Assembly (NCBI GenBank): GCA_001822215.1
Contig: MHQD01000003.1
Span: forward strand, 1 to 11,856
Direction of reading: 5' to 3'
Source of the DNA: Candidatus Sungbacteria bacterium RIFCSPHIGHO2_01_FULL_50_25
GTDB lineage: Bacteria; Patescibacteriota; Minisyncoccia; Sungbacterales; HO2-52-23
DNA length: 11,856 bases
The position numbers and the translations under genes were made by a program. Within the stretch, counting starts at the first letter, position 1; each line of letters begins with the position of its first letter. Shown here in pieces: positions 1-5,209 of this stretch. The notes under the pieces are model-generated. The model made no database searches and was not told the DNA's origin. It saw only the letters and a program-made list of their open reading frames with translations.

Positions 1-2
1 TT

Positions 3-458
3 TTTGTGATCATTGATTATGCGCACACGCCGGAGTCGCTTGACCGCGTGTATCGATTTCTGAAAGATCACGCGCCAACGGGCGAGCTCCTTTGCGTGTT
101 CGGCTCTGCGGGCGGCGGGCGTGATCGATGGAAACGCCCCGAACTTGGCAAGGTCGCGTCGCGCTATTGCGGCCGCGTGTTTCTCACCGACGAGGACTCA
201 TATGACGAAGACCCAGAAGACATTATCCGAGAAATCCGTTTGGGTATTCCGCAAGGAATTTCTGTCGATATTATTCTTGATAGGCGCCTCGCGATTCGGG
301 CGGCGCTTCGCGCGGCAAAATCCGGGGATACAATTGCGATTACGGGCAAGGGAGCTGAAAAATTCATGATGGTGAAAGGGGGGGAAAAAATTCCGTGGGA
401 TGAGCGCGCCATTGTCGAAGAAGAGGTTTGGGCATTCTCCAAGAACGCAAAAAGCTGA
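3..458 (+). CDS. murE: MurE-type UDP-N-acetylmuramyl peptide ligase, C-terminal part (5' end outside window)
   Basis: This is the C-terminal half of a Mur ligase, the cytoplasmic ATP-dependent enzyme that adds the third amino acid to the peptidoglycan stem peptide. The frame is open to the left edge, so the GTG at 6 is an internal valine and not a start. Visible family motifs are DYAHTPESL near the start, the SAGGGRDRWKRP block, TDEDSYDEDP and the ATP/ligand loop ITGKGAEKF (the usual form is GKGHE). About 151 residues are present of a family length near 450-500. The D-N-P-R tetrapeptide that marks meso-diaminopimelate-adding MurE is not seen; the aligned place reads D-E-D-S, so the amino acid added cannot be called. 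It ends in TGA, 19 nt before the archease start. An atypical Mur ligase paralogue is the main alternative. Confidence 0.88.
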   Translation, partial: FVIIDYAHTPESLDRVYRFLKDHAPTGELLCVFGSAGGGRDRWKRPELGKVASRYCGRVFLTDEDSYDEDPEDIIREIRLGIPQGISVDIILDRRLAIRAALRAAKSGDTIAITGKGAEKFMMVKGGEKIPWDERAIVEEEVWAFSKNAKS

Positions 459-465
459 TATGATG

Positions 466-471
466 TATAAT
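466..471 (+). promoter_or_regulatory. -10 hexamer of a probable leaderless promoter for the archease gene
   Basis: A perfect TATAAT ends 6 nt before the ATG at 478. The usual distance from the -10 to the transcription start puts +1 on the A of the start codon. No good -35 is visible at the expected place (443-448). No Shine-Dalgarno is possible on such a transcript. Confidence 0.6.
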
Positions 472-477
472 ACACAT

Positions 478-906
478 ATGAAAGACCGCGGGTTTGAAAT
501 TTTCAATCATGACGGAATAGTGAAGATGCGGGTGTGGGGGAAGACGCTCGAGGATCTTTTTCGGAATTCCATTCGGGGACTCGCGTCCTACTTCAAGGAA
601 GGAATTTTGGATGCAAAGAAAGCCGCGCCCGAAGAGCCCCACGACATCCGCGTGGAAGCCGTTGACATCAATTCGCTTTTGGGTGATTGCCTTTCTCGTG
701 TCATCGCAGAGTCGGATATCTGCAGCCGGGTATTTTTTGATATCCGGTTTACGAAGTTCGGGGAAAACTTTCTTGAAGGCGTACTCTCCGGCGTACCCGC
801 GGAAGAATTCGATAACGAAATAAAGGCGGTTTCGTATAGCGAGGTTGATATAAAGAAAAATACGTCGACAGGATATTTCGAGACGCTGCTTGTATTCGAC
901 GTCTGA
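478..906 (+). CDS. Archease-like protein
   Basis: Archease family protein, 142 residues, the normal size for the family. Archeases activate the RNA ligase RtcB in tRNA splicing and RNA repair. The N-terminal segment IFNHDGIVKMRVWGKTLEDLF (residues 8-28) fits the conserved start of the family, in which H-T-A-D is followed by a small beta strand and W-G-K-T-L-E-x-L-F. The central D-x-N-x-L-L (residues 63-68) and the C-terminal EIKAVSY (114-120) with the final FDV (140-142) are also family marks. Two metal-binding acidic regions are expected: the C-terminal Asp141 is present, while the N-terminal H-T-A-D reads H-D-G-I, so the Asp is shifted or lost. An upstream in-frame ATG at 400 would lie inside the Mur ligase gene; I chose 478 because homology starts there and a -10 box sits just before it. 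No RtcB gene is in the window. Stop is TGA. Confidence 0.85.
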   Translation: MKDRGFEIFNHDGIVKMRVWGKTLEDLFRNSIRGLASYFKEGILDAKKAAPEEPHDIRVEAVDINSLLGDCLSRVIAESDICSRVFFDIRFTKFGENFLEGVLSGVPAEEFDNEIKAVSYSEVDIKKNTSTGYFETLLVFDV

Positions 907-910
907 TCGC

Positions 911-1016
911 ATGAATCCCGTGAGAAATCGCGGGCACGAATAGAAACGGTTTTATCAGCAGAAAGTGTAGTGATAACAGTAGTGCAAGACGCAGATTTTT
1001 TGTGCGAGTCTTATTT
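911..1016 (+). promoter_or_regulatory. Intergenic segment with two hairpins before the PHP gene
   Basis: Two weak inverted repeats are visible. One is CCCGTG/CGCGGG at 916-933 with a 6-nt loop. The other is AAGACGCA/TGC-ga-GTCTT at 986-1012, which ends 12 nt before the next ATG. Neither has a clean T-run, so I do not call a terminator. The second could shape the translation start of the PHP gene. No convincing promoter is visible. Confidence 0.3.
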
Positions 1017-1024
1017 CTAACGGG

Positions 1025-1942
1025 ATGAATACATTTGACCTTCAGATTCAATCACTCGCGTCGGACGGGAAACACACCCCGTCTGAAATTATCGCTATGG
1101 CGCGCGCGGACGGCGTCTCGATCATGGCCCTTACCGATCACGATACGGTTTCCGGCGTTGAAGAGGCCGTGGCAAGAGGCGAGGAAGCGGGGATTCGCGT
1201 TATCTCCGGCATCGAAATGTCGGTAGAGGAGCATAATATCCATGTTCTTGGTTACGGCATAGATGTTCGGCACCCCGAACTTCTTGCGGCGATTGAAGAC
1301 TTCCGGCAAAGCAGGATCGAGGGCGCGAAAAAAATTGTCGAGAATCTTAAAATAAACGAGGGGCTCATTATCGAATGGGGCGACGTGCTCCAGGAAGCCG
1401 CGAATTCTTCGACGGTCACGCGTCCGCATATCGTATCAGCCGTCATGAAAAAGCCGGAGAACAAAACAAAGCTTGAGGCAGACGGCGTACGCGACAAAAA
1501 CGGATTTTTTAAAAAGTATCTTTTGGATACAGGAAGGAATTTCGTCTCCCGCGCCCACATACGCGCGCGGGACGCAATCGCGCTTATCCATAGCTCCCGC
1601 GGGGTTGCCGTGTGGTCGCATCCGGTGATTCCGGATTTTAGCGGCGGGAAATATGAGGAACTTGAAAAGTTCCTCGAGAGTCTTCTTTCCTGGGGGCTCG
1701 ACGGCCTTGAGGTTTTCAGCGCATCCCACAACGAAGACGATGTTGAATTTTTATACGGCCTTGCCGAAAAGTACCGCGTCCTGAAGACCGGGGGCTCTGA
1801 TTTTCACGAACGAGCGGACCACCCGCGCCAAAGCGACGGACTTCATTCAGCCGACCGGATCGGGGATTTTGAAACATACGGGTTTCCGACAGACGATATC
1901 GTCGCCCGGCTTTTTGGCGCGATCGCGGCGCGCGGGGTATAG
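1025..1942 (+). CDS. PHP-domain metal-dependent phosphoesterase (RNase AM / nucleotide phosphatase-like)
   Basis: 305-residue PHP-domain protein. The arrangement ALTDHDT (35-41), SGIEMS (61-66), IHVLGYG (72-78), TRPHI (132-136), WSHP (197-200), GLEVFSASH (227-235) and GGSDFH (256-261) matches the YciV/CV_1693 group, which contains 3',5'-nucleoside bisphosphate phosphatases and 5'-3' exoribonucleases. A family insert lies between about 95 and 165. The oddity is in motif I: where the family has D-L-H-x-H-S the sequence reads D-L-Q-I-Q-S (Gln7, Gln9), so both His ligands of the first metal site are replaced; the DNA reads CAG ATT CAA without ambiguity. All other expected ligands (His39, Glu64, His199, His235, Asp259, His261) remain. 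It may have fewer metals, altered activity or be inactive. The start at 1025 leaves only two residues before the motif; no strong SD is visible (AACGGG precedes the ATG). Confidence 0.88.
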   Translation: MNTFDLQIQSLASDGKHTPSEIIAMARADGVSIMALTDHDTVSGVEEAVARGEEAGIRVISGIEMSVEEHNIHVLGYGIDVRHPELLAAIEDFRQSRIEGAKKIVENLKINEGLIIEWGDVLQEAANSSTVTRPHIVSAVMKKPENKTKLEADGVRDKNGFFKKYLLDTGRNFVSRAHIRARDAIALIHSSRGVAVWSHPVIPDFSGGKYEELEKFLESLLSWGLDGLEVFSASHNEDDVEFLYGLAEKYRVLKTGGSDFHERADHPRQSDGLHSADRIGDFETYGFPTDDIVARLFGAIAARGV

Positions 1943-1981
1943 ACAAGGCGGCTGGAAAGGGGTATTCTTTATATCGTGATG

Positions 1982-2001
1982 AAAGGCCGAAAGGCCTTTT
2001 T
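1982..2001 (+). terminator. Rho-independent terminator after the PHP gene
   Basis: A 7-bp perfect stem, AAAGGCC (1982-1988) with GGCCTTT (1993-1999), is closed by a GAAA tetraloop of the GNRA class and runs into five T residues. It lies 40 nt after the PHP stop and just before the 51-residue ORF. Confidence 0.8.
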
Positions 2002-2009
2002 CAGCTTCA

Positions 2010-2165
2010 ATGAAAAAACGGCTTCCGAAATCCATCAGGAAATTCATTCGGCGCGAAAAGGCGCGCCTCCGCTTTGGCGTAAAAACAAAAGAGGAATACC
2101 AGAGAGGGGTGAGTGCGCTCTACGCTCGTTTTAAAAAAGCGGCTCCGGCGAGCACAAAAGCGTAA
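2010..2165 (+). CDS. Small basic protein of 51 residues, function unknown
   Basis: ATG at 2010 to TAA at 2163-2165 gives 51 residues starting MKKRLPKSIRKFIRREKARL and ending in an Ala/Lys-rich tail. About a third of the residues are Lys or Arg, with only a few acidic residues, and most of the length is predicted helical, so nucleic-acid or ribosome contact is a reasonable guess, not a demonstrated role. I have a general impression of similar short MKKRLPKS-type proteins in Parcubacteria but cannot verify it here. It starts 9 nt after the terminator hairpin, with no SD and no clear own promoter, which weakens the call. A competing frame from 1979 is also open for about 50 codons; I prefer 2010 because of the basic helical pattern. 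Confidence 0.55.
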   Translation: MKKRLPKSIRKFIRREKARLRFGVKTKEEYQRGVSALYARFKKAAPASTKA

Positions 2166-2206
2166 CGCTGGGGAAAAATCTTTTCGAGCGCGCACTACCC
2201 CGGGTG

Positions 2207-2238
2207 TATAGTAGAGAAAGATCTCCTTTCCTACGGAG
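2207..2238 (+). promoter_or_regulatory. Promoter (-10 TATAGT) and Shine-Dalgarno for the gene at 2244
   Basis: TATAGT at 2207-2212 would start transcription near 2219, giving a leader of about 25 nt. GGAG at 2235-2238 is 5 nt before the ATG at 2244. The -35 is weak. Confidence 0.5.
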
Positions 2239-2243
2239 CGCGA

Positions 2244-2642
2244 ATGAGCGAAGACAGAAAATCGGTTGTTGTGTTTTACGACTGCTGCATTCCCCGCAAG
2301 CGGTTTGAACGGGTTTTGCATAAAGTCGCCCCGTTCGCCGAGCATATTTTTGTTCTCGACGTATTCGCGCCGTCAATGTGTGAAGACGACCGGGGGCTTT
2401 TTGCCGCCATATGCGGTCTCGCCGCTGACCGGTACCACGGGCGCATGGTTCTTTTTGTGACGAATGATAAATTGTTTTCCAGCGAGATTCGCGGCTATTC
2501 ATCCTCCTCTCCGGTGAAGCTGATGTACGTTGATTGCGGTAAGTCGCGCCGCGATAATACGAGGAAGGCGCGTAAAATCGCCCATGTACTTGTCGATGAG
2601 TATCTCGATTACCTTATTCGAGTGAAAAAAATCAGAACATAG
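2244..2642 (+). CDS. Uncharacterised protein, possible PIN-like fold
   Basis: 132 residues, not confidently recognised. It begins with a hydrophobic strand ending in Asp (VVVFYDCCIP, residues 8-17). It then has a helix, a strand VLDVFAP, an acidic helix start CEDDRGLFAAICGLA and a second strand with the tail LFVTNDKLF. The order strand-Asp, Glu/Asp-helix, strand-T-N-D resembles PIN and PIN-like (Mut7-C, DUF5615) nucleases, where the acidic residues bind metal; this is inference from the pattern alone. The C-terminus is basic (KSRRDNTRKARK) and helical. It has its own promoter and SD and is followed by a terminator, so it is probably a single-gene unit. There is no antitoxin-like partner next to it unless the 51-residue basic protein upstream is one. 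Confidence 0.6.
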   Translation: MSEDRKSVVVFYDCCIPRKRFERVLHKVAPFAEHIFVLDVFAPSMCEDDRGLFAAICGLAADRYHGRMVLFVTNDKLFSSEIRGYSSSSPVKLMYVDCGKSRRDNTRKARKIAHVLVDEYLDYLIRVKKIRT

Positions 2643-2643
2643 C

Positions 2644-2668
2644 GCCGCCTAAAGCGGCTTTTCTTTTT
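2644..2668 (+). terminator. Rho-independent terminator
   Basis: Perfect 5-bp G/C stem GCCGC (2644-2648) and GCGGC (2654-2658) with loop CTAAA, followed by TTTTCTTTTT. It closes the 2244-2642 gene and its T-run directly precedes the next promoter. Confidence 0.8.
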
Positions 2669-2669
2669 G

Positions 2670-2678
2670 TGCTATACT
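2670..2678 (+). promoter_or_regulatory. Extended -10 promoter (TGCTATACT), probably leaderless
   Basis: TGC-TATACT is an extended -10 element. Seven nt separate it from the ATG at 2686, which puts the expected +1 at 2685-2686. No SD is possible between them. Confidence 0.65.
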
Positions 2679-2685
2679 TGCGGCA

Positions 2686-3207
2686 ATGAAGGCACTGAAG
2701 CACCCATTGCGTTTCCTGGTAGCGGTTTTGATACTTTTGTTCGTGCTCACCGCATTATTCTTATACATGGTCCCCCCGTCAATCAATCAATCGGTGCTTT
2801 TGGAAGCGCACGGAACAGTGATTCGCGTTGATCTCGCGATTACAAGTCTCGAAAAGACCCGGGGACTTTCGGGCCGCGGCGGGCTTGGGAAGAACGAAGG
2901 GATGCTTTTTCTTTTCGATTCCCTTGATCGCCACGCGATGTGGATGAAAGGTATGACGTTTCCGATTGATATTCTTTGGATAAAGAACGGGAAAGTTGCC
3001 GATATTGAACATTCCGCCGAGGCGGAGCCGGGGGTACCCGATGAATTTCTTACGCGCTACAGTCCGGATATTTCGGCGGAGCTCGTGCTTGAACTTCCCG
3101 CGGGGTTTGCGAAGCGGCACGAAATTTCCATAGGAGACGAGGTGTATCTCTTATCCGGGACATTGCCCGCGACCCACCGCGCGCTTCTCAAAGAAAAAGG
3201 GGAGTAG
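2686..3207 (+). CDS. Membrane-anchored DUF192 protein
   Basis: 173 residues. Residues 1-9 are basic, followed by one hydrophobic helix at about 10-29 (FLVAVLILLFVLTALFLYMV), most likely an uncleaved N-terminal anchor that places the rest outside the membrane. The domain from about 40 to 155 is DUF192: IRVDLAITSLEKTRGLSGR, the signature GMLFLFDS, MWMKGMTFPIDILWI, and ELVLELPAGFA followed by a G-D-E-V end. The function of DUF192 is not settled; members are often secreted or exported. It is probably a monocistronic unit with its own extended -10. The stop is TAG at 3205-3207. Confidence 0.88.
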   Translation: MKALKHPLRFLVAVLILLFVLTALFLYMVPPSINQSVLLEAHGTVIRVDLAITSLEKTRGLSGRGGLGKNEGMLFLFDSLDRHAMWMKGMTFPIDILWIKNGKVADIEHSAEAEPGVPDEFLTRYSPDISAELVLELPAGFAKRHEISIGDEVYLLSGTLPATHRALLKEKGE

Positions 3208-3227
3208 CGAAGATAATTATTTTTCGG

Positions 3228-3233
3228 TATACT
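3228..3233 (+). promoter_or_regulatory. -10 hexamer of a probable leaderless promoter for the exonuclease-WYL gene
   Basis: TATACT ends 6 nt before the ATG at 3240, so the calculated +1 is the A of the start codon. The intervening bases are CCCCCA. There is no -35 match at the standard distance and no SD. Confidence 0.6.
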
Positions 3234-3239
3234 CCCCCA

Positions 3240-4058
3240 ATGCGCGATACGATTGTTTTTGATATCGAAACAAAAAAGTCATTTGCCGATGTCGGCGGGA
3301 AGGAACACCTTGCCCTGCTCGGCGTTGCGGTTCTCGGCGCATACTCATACGCATCCGATTCATTCCGCGCCTACGAAGAGCACGAACTTCCTGAATTTGA
3401 GGCGGTTCTAAAAAATACCGAACACCTCATTGGGTTCAATGCGAAGCTTTTTGATATTCCCGTGCTTTCGGCGTACGTATCGCCGGGGATTATCGAGCGG
3501 ATCGCGGTTACCGACATATTTGAAGATGTGGTGAATTTTTTGGGACATCGCGTCGGGCTCGATGCGCTTGCCCGCGCGACCGTGGGCGAGGGCAAATCCG
3601 GCCACGGCCTTGAAGCGCTCGAGTGGTTCCGCCAAGGGCGGGTTGAGGACGTAAAAAAATATTGTCTTGACGACGTGCGTCTCACGCGCGATCTCTACGA
3701 ATACGGGAAAAAAAACGGGCACGTTCTTTTTGAATCGCGCGGCGACGGAAAGATTCATTCGATTCCCGTAGACTGGGGGCGCGGCGCAAAGCGGCCGGTC
3801 CTCGACACCATCGAAAATGCGTTTCGCGCGCGAAAGCGCCTCTCGATCGAGTATGTTTCTTCGGAAGATTCAGACGGCCTCGGGTTTAAAAAGACCCGCT
3901 CAATTGACGTATACGCAATACGGCCGAACGGGGAAGTTGAAGCGTATTGCCACCTCCGGCAGGGCGTGAGAAACTTCCGGCTCGCGCGGATTTTGCGCGC
4001 CCAGGAAACCGGTGAAACCTATGTCATTCCGGCAGATCTCCAGGAGGCCTTGTTTTAG
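3240..4058 (+). CDS. DEDDy-type 3'-5' exonuclease domain fused to a C-terminal WYL domain
   Basis: 272 residues with two domains. Residues 1-165 form an RNase H-like DEDD exonuclease (YprB/Pol-B-exonuclease-like). Exo I is FDIET (Asp8, Glu10), Exo II is IGFNAKLFD (Asn67, Asp72), and Exo III is YCLDDVRLT (Tyr141, Asp145), which is the DEDDy spacing. After a linker containing PVDWGRG, residues about 190-272 match a WYL domain: AFRARKRLSIEY, then RSIDVYAIRPNGEVEAYCHLR, then VRNFRLARI. WYL domains bind ligands or nucleic acid and usually sit on HTH regulators or with CRISPR and other defence systems. No HTH is present. The expected role is a nuclease whose activity or targeting is set by the WYL module; the substrate is unknown. 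The gene has its own -10 and is followed after 50 nt by the YkuK gene. Confidence 0.85.
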   Translation: MRDTIVFDIETKKSFADVGGKEHLALLGVAVLGAYSYASDSFRAYEEHELPEFEAVLKNTEHLIGFNAKLFDIPVLSAYVSPGIIERIAVTDIFEDVVNFLGHRVGLDALARATVGEGKSGHGLEALEWFRQGRVEDVKKYCLDDVRLTRDLYEYGKKNGHVLFESRGDGKIHSIPVDWGRGAKRPVLDTIENAFRARKRLSIEYVSSEDSDGLGFKKTRSIDVYAIRPNGEVEAYCHLRQGVRNFRLARILRAQETGETYVIPADLQEALF

Positions 4059-4070
4059 AATCTTAAAATA

Positions 4071-4103
4071 TGGTATAGAAAGGACAGTATCTTTTTTTCG
4101 AGG
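4071..4103 (+). promoter_or_regulatory. Extended -10 promoter and Shine-Dalgarno for the YkuK-family gene
   Basis: TGG-TATAGA at 4071-4079 is an extended -10 and would start transcription near 4086. GAGG at 4100-4103 stands 5 nt before the ATG at 4109. A T-run lies between them. Confidence 0.45.
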
Positions 4104-4108
4104 TACCC

Positions 4109-4612
4109 ATGGAAGGAAACGGAAACATACAAGAGGTAGTCTTTCGCAGTCCGACATTCGGCGCGCTTAGTTTCGACGGCGTGCTCGAACGGATTATTTT
4201 TTTCATCCGCGCGCATCCAGAAGACTTCTATAAGGTTATTGTCGGAACCGACTCTGCGTCAGCAGACCCGACGACCTTAGTAAGCGCAATCACCGTGTGG
4301 AGAATAGGAAAGGGCGGCATTTTTTTCTGGACAGAGTCGCAGAAGAAGACGTATAAGACGCTTCGGGATCGGATCATCGCAGAAGCGGTTGCCTCGATCA
4401 TGCTCGGTCAAGAGCTTCGCTCGCGCCTCCGTGATTCGCTCGGAAGCGAATTTTTTTGGGACGGAAATGAAATTCACGCGGATGTCGGGAAAAACGGCCC
4501 GACAAAAGACATCGCAGAATCAATTGCGGGCATGATCAAGGGGTATGATTTTGAACCGGTAATAAAACCGCATTCATTCGGCGCATTTGCGGTCGCAGAC
4601 CGGCTGACGTAG
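4109..4612 (+). CDS. YkuK/DUF458 family RNase H-like protein
   Basis: 167 residues, close to the full family length. Matching blocks are FRSPTFGALSFDGVL (12-26), VIVGTDSAS (43-51), the strand pair around FFWTESQKK (72-80), the helix with IIAEAVASIMLGQEL, EIHADVGKNGPTKDI (121-135), GMIKGYDFEPVIKPHSFGA and the end VADRLT. The acidic residues Asp48, Asp125 and Asp164 are in the positions expected of the RNase H-like core. The biochemical activity of this family is not established; an RNase H-like nuclease role is inferred from the fold. It is the last gene before the unusual middle region and is followed by a weak terminator. Confidence 0.87.
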   Translation: MEGNGNIQEVVFRSPTFGALSFDGVLERIIFFIRAHPEDFYKVIVGTDSASADPTTLVSAITVWRIGKGGIFFWTESQKKTYKTLRDRIIAEAVASIMLGQELRSRLRDSLGSEFFWDGNEIHADVGKNGPTKDIAESIAGMIKGYDFEPVIKPHSFGAFAVADRLT

Positions 4613-4638
4613 CACTCAAGGGGGTAAGAGTAAGGATA

Positions 4639-4661
4639 ACGGCTTATATAAGCTGTTTTAT
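4639..4661 (+). terminator. Probable terminator after the YkuK-family gene
   Basis: ACGGCTT (4639-4645) and AAGCTGT (4650-4656) form 7 bp with one G-U pair around an ATAT loop, followed by TTTTATAA. It is less G/C-rich than the other terminators in the window. Confidence 0.5.
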
Positions 4662-4679
4662 AATGATTTGTGAAATATA

Positions 4680-4708
4680 TTGACTTTTTTGTCAAATTGG
4701 TATATAAT
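4680..4708 (+). promoter_or_regulatory. Consensus sigma-70 promoter of the small-ORF cassette
   Basis: TTGACT (4680-4685), a 17-nt spacer and TATAAT (4703-4708) make the best promoter in the window. The calculated start is about 4715. The other genes here rely on a -10 or extended -10 alone, so this unit is expected to be strongly transcribed, as ncRNA or tRNA genes often are. Confidence 0.85.
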
Positions 4709-4728
4709 ATACATATCTTTAGAAATTG

Positions 4729-4824
4729 TGGTGCGTTTTTTATTCGGAGTCCTGAAAAAGGCTTCCGTCCCTCCTCGGTAAGTCCGCCCTCGTGGCTAAG
4801 GGACTCCGAATAAAGAACGCATCA
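4729..4824 (+). repeat. 24-bp inverted repeat (long RNA hairpin)
   Basis: The arms 4729-4752 and 4801-4824 pair over 24 bp with two G-U wobbles and no bulge. The wobbles exist only in plus-strand RNA. The 48-nt loop holds smaller possible stems (CTTCCG with CGGtAAG, GCC with GGC). The stem is far longer than any terminator in the window and has no T-run after it. It may also fold as single-stranded DNA. Confidence 0.85.
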
Positions 4825-4937
4825 ATGTCCGCGCAGGGGATTCATCGAGGGCACTCACAAAAAATTTACGTGCATTCCTAGGGTGGATCTCCGCCGCGGG
4901 TAAAGTATGTTGCCCGATCGCAGTTCCTCGAAAAAAA

Positions 4938-4943
4938 GAGAGG
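4938..4943 (+). promoter_or_regulatory. Shine-Dalgarno of small ORF 1
   Basis: GAGAGG sits 6 nt before the ATG at 4950. This decides the start of the 40-residue ORF, which is too short for usual gene callers. Confidence 0.7.
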
Positions 4944-4949
4944 TAAGTG

Positions 4950-5072
4950 ATGGGATACATCGTCCTTGGCGTCTACGCGGTCATCATGGCCGCGGGGCTC
5001 TGGTGGTGCGAGAAGCAGTTGAATGCCATTCCTCCTCGGCGCGAGTCGTGGGAGAGAAAGGAAGGGAGGTGA
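4950..5072 (+). CDS. Small single-pass membrane protein 1 (40 aa), unknown function
   Basis: ATG at 4950 to TGA at 5070-5072. The peptide starts MGYIVLGVYAVIMAAGLWWC, a single hydrophobic helix (about residues 3-20) ending in an aromatic Trp-Trp belt. The tail (EKQLNAIPPRRESWERKEGR) is charged and probably cytoplasmic. An SD at ideal distance precedes it, and by my count 31 of 39 codons after the start end in G or C, unlike the mixed use in flanking genes. Its stop overlaps the SD of the next ORF, so the two are likely translated in sequence. I do not recognise a family. It could be a subunit stabiliser of a membrane complex, a small toxin-like peptide or a regulator. No transporter or phage gene in the cassette points to one of these. 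Confidence 0.65.
   Translation: MGYIVLGVYAVIMAAGLWWCEKQLNAIPPRRESWERKEGR
5064..5072 (+). promoter_or_regulatory. Extended Shine-Dalgarno of small ORF 2
   Basis: GGGAGGTGA, extending to T at 5073, is nearly a full complement of the 16S rRNA 3' tail. It lies 8 nt (from GGGAGG) before the ATG at 5078 and contains the TGA stop of ORF 1. It is much stronger than the SD of any other gene here. Confidence 0.8.
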
Positions 5073-5077
5073 TTCGA

Positions 5078-5191
5078 ATGACGGCGTTGTTCTTCGTCGT
5101 GTCGCTCGCCGTCCTCGTGGGCGGCGCGGTGCTCTACGCGATGATCACGCCCGAGTTCGCTCGGGCCGCCGGGGTGAAGAAGCTCAACTAG
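5078..5191 (+). CDS. Small single-pass membrane protein 2 (37 aa), unknown function
   Basis: ATG at 5078 to TAG at 5189-5191. The peptide MTALFFVVSLAVLVGGAVLY (1-20) is a hydrophobic helix continuing to about residue 23, followed by a short polar tail (TPEFARAAGVKKLN) with a basic end. By my count 35 of 36 codons after the start end in G or C, which is very strong evidence of protein coding and also of a codon style foreign to the surrounding genes. The open frame extends upstream to 4907, but that extension crosses the leader and the ORF 1 frame and lacks an SD. No family is recognised. The similar size and topology of ORF 1 and ORF 2 suggest a paired membrane complex. Confidence 0.72.
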   Translation: MTALFFVVSLAVLVGGAVLYAMITPEFARAAGVKKLN

Positions 5192-5194
5192 CTA

Positions 5195-5199
5195 GGAGG
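5195..5199 (+). promoter_or_regulatory. Shine-Dalgarno of small ORF 3
   Basis: GGAGG inside TAGGAGGGGGG, 10 nt before the ATG at 5210. The G-run allows pairing closer to the start as well. Confidence 0.65.
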
Positions 5200-5209
5200 G
5201 GGGCCGCTC

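Larger units (their letters stand above)
4715..4949 (+). promoter_or_regulatory. Long structured 5' leader of the cassette (possible cis-regulatory RNA)
   Basis: About 235 nt separate the promoter from the first SD-led ORF, and no supported gene lies in it. The dominant element is the long hairpin at 4729-4824 (see its own entry). Further down, CGGGTAA (4897-4903) pairs with TTGCCCG (4910-4916) around a 6-nt loop, and CCTC/GAGG brackets the A-run at 4931-4937 just ahead of the first start codon. An 18-codon ORF from 4825 (MSAQGIHRG...) has no SD and is not called. I do not recognise a known riboswitch class. The structure could be a metabolite or protein sensor, a stability element, or part of a functional RNA. 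Confidence 0.5.

Noticed and set aside
1979..2130. Alternative ORF from ATG 1979 (MKGRKAFFSFNEK...)
   Set aside because: It starts in the terminator hairpin, and its composition is less protein-like than the overlapping basic ORF at 2010.
4731..4735. Group II intron 5' boundary GTGCG
   Set aside because: No domain V-like hairpin or reverse transcriptase is present; the bases belong to the long hairpin arm.
4785..4791. Left attachment site matching the tRNA-Arg 3' end (GCCCTCG)
   Set aside because: Only 7 bases match and it lies in a hairpin loop; expected by chance.
4825..4881. 18-codon ORF MSAQGIHRG in the cassette leader
   Set aside because: No SD and overlaps the base of the long stem; too short to support.
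4907..5077. N-terminal extension of small ORF 2 back to 4907
   Set aside because: It would run through the leader hairpin and ORF 1 in another frame and has no SD, whereas 5078 has a near-perfect one.
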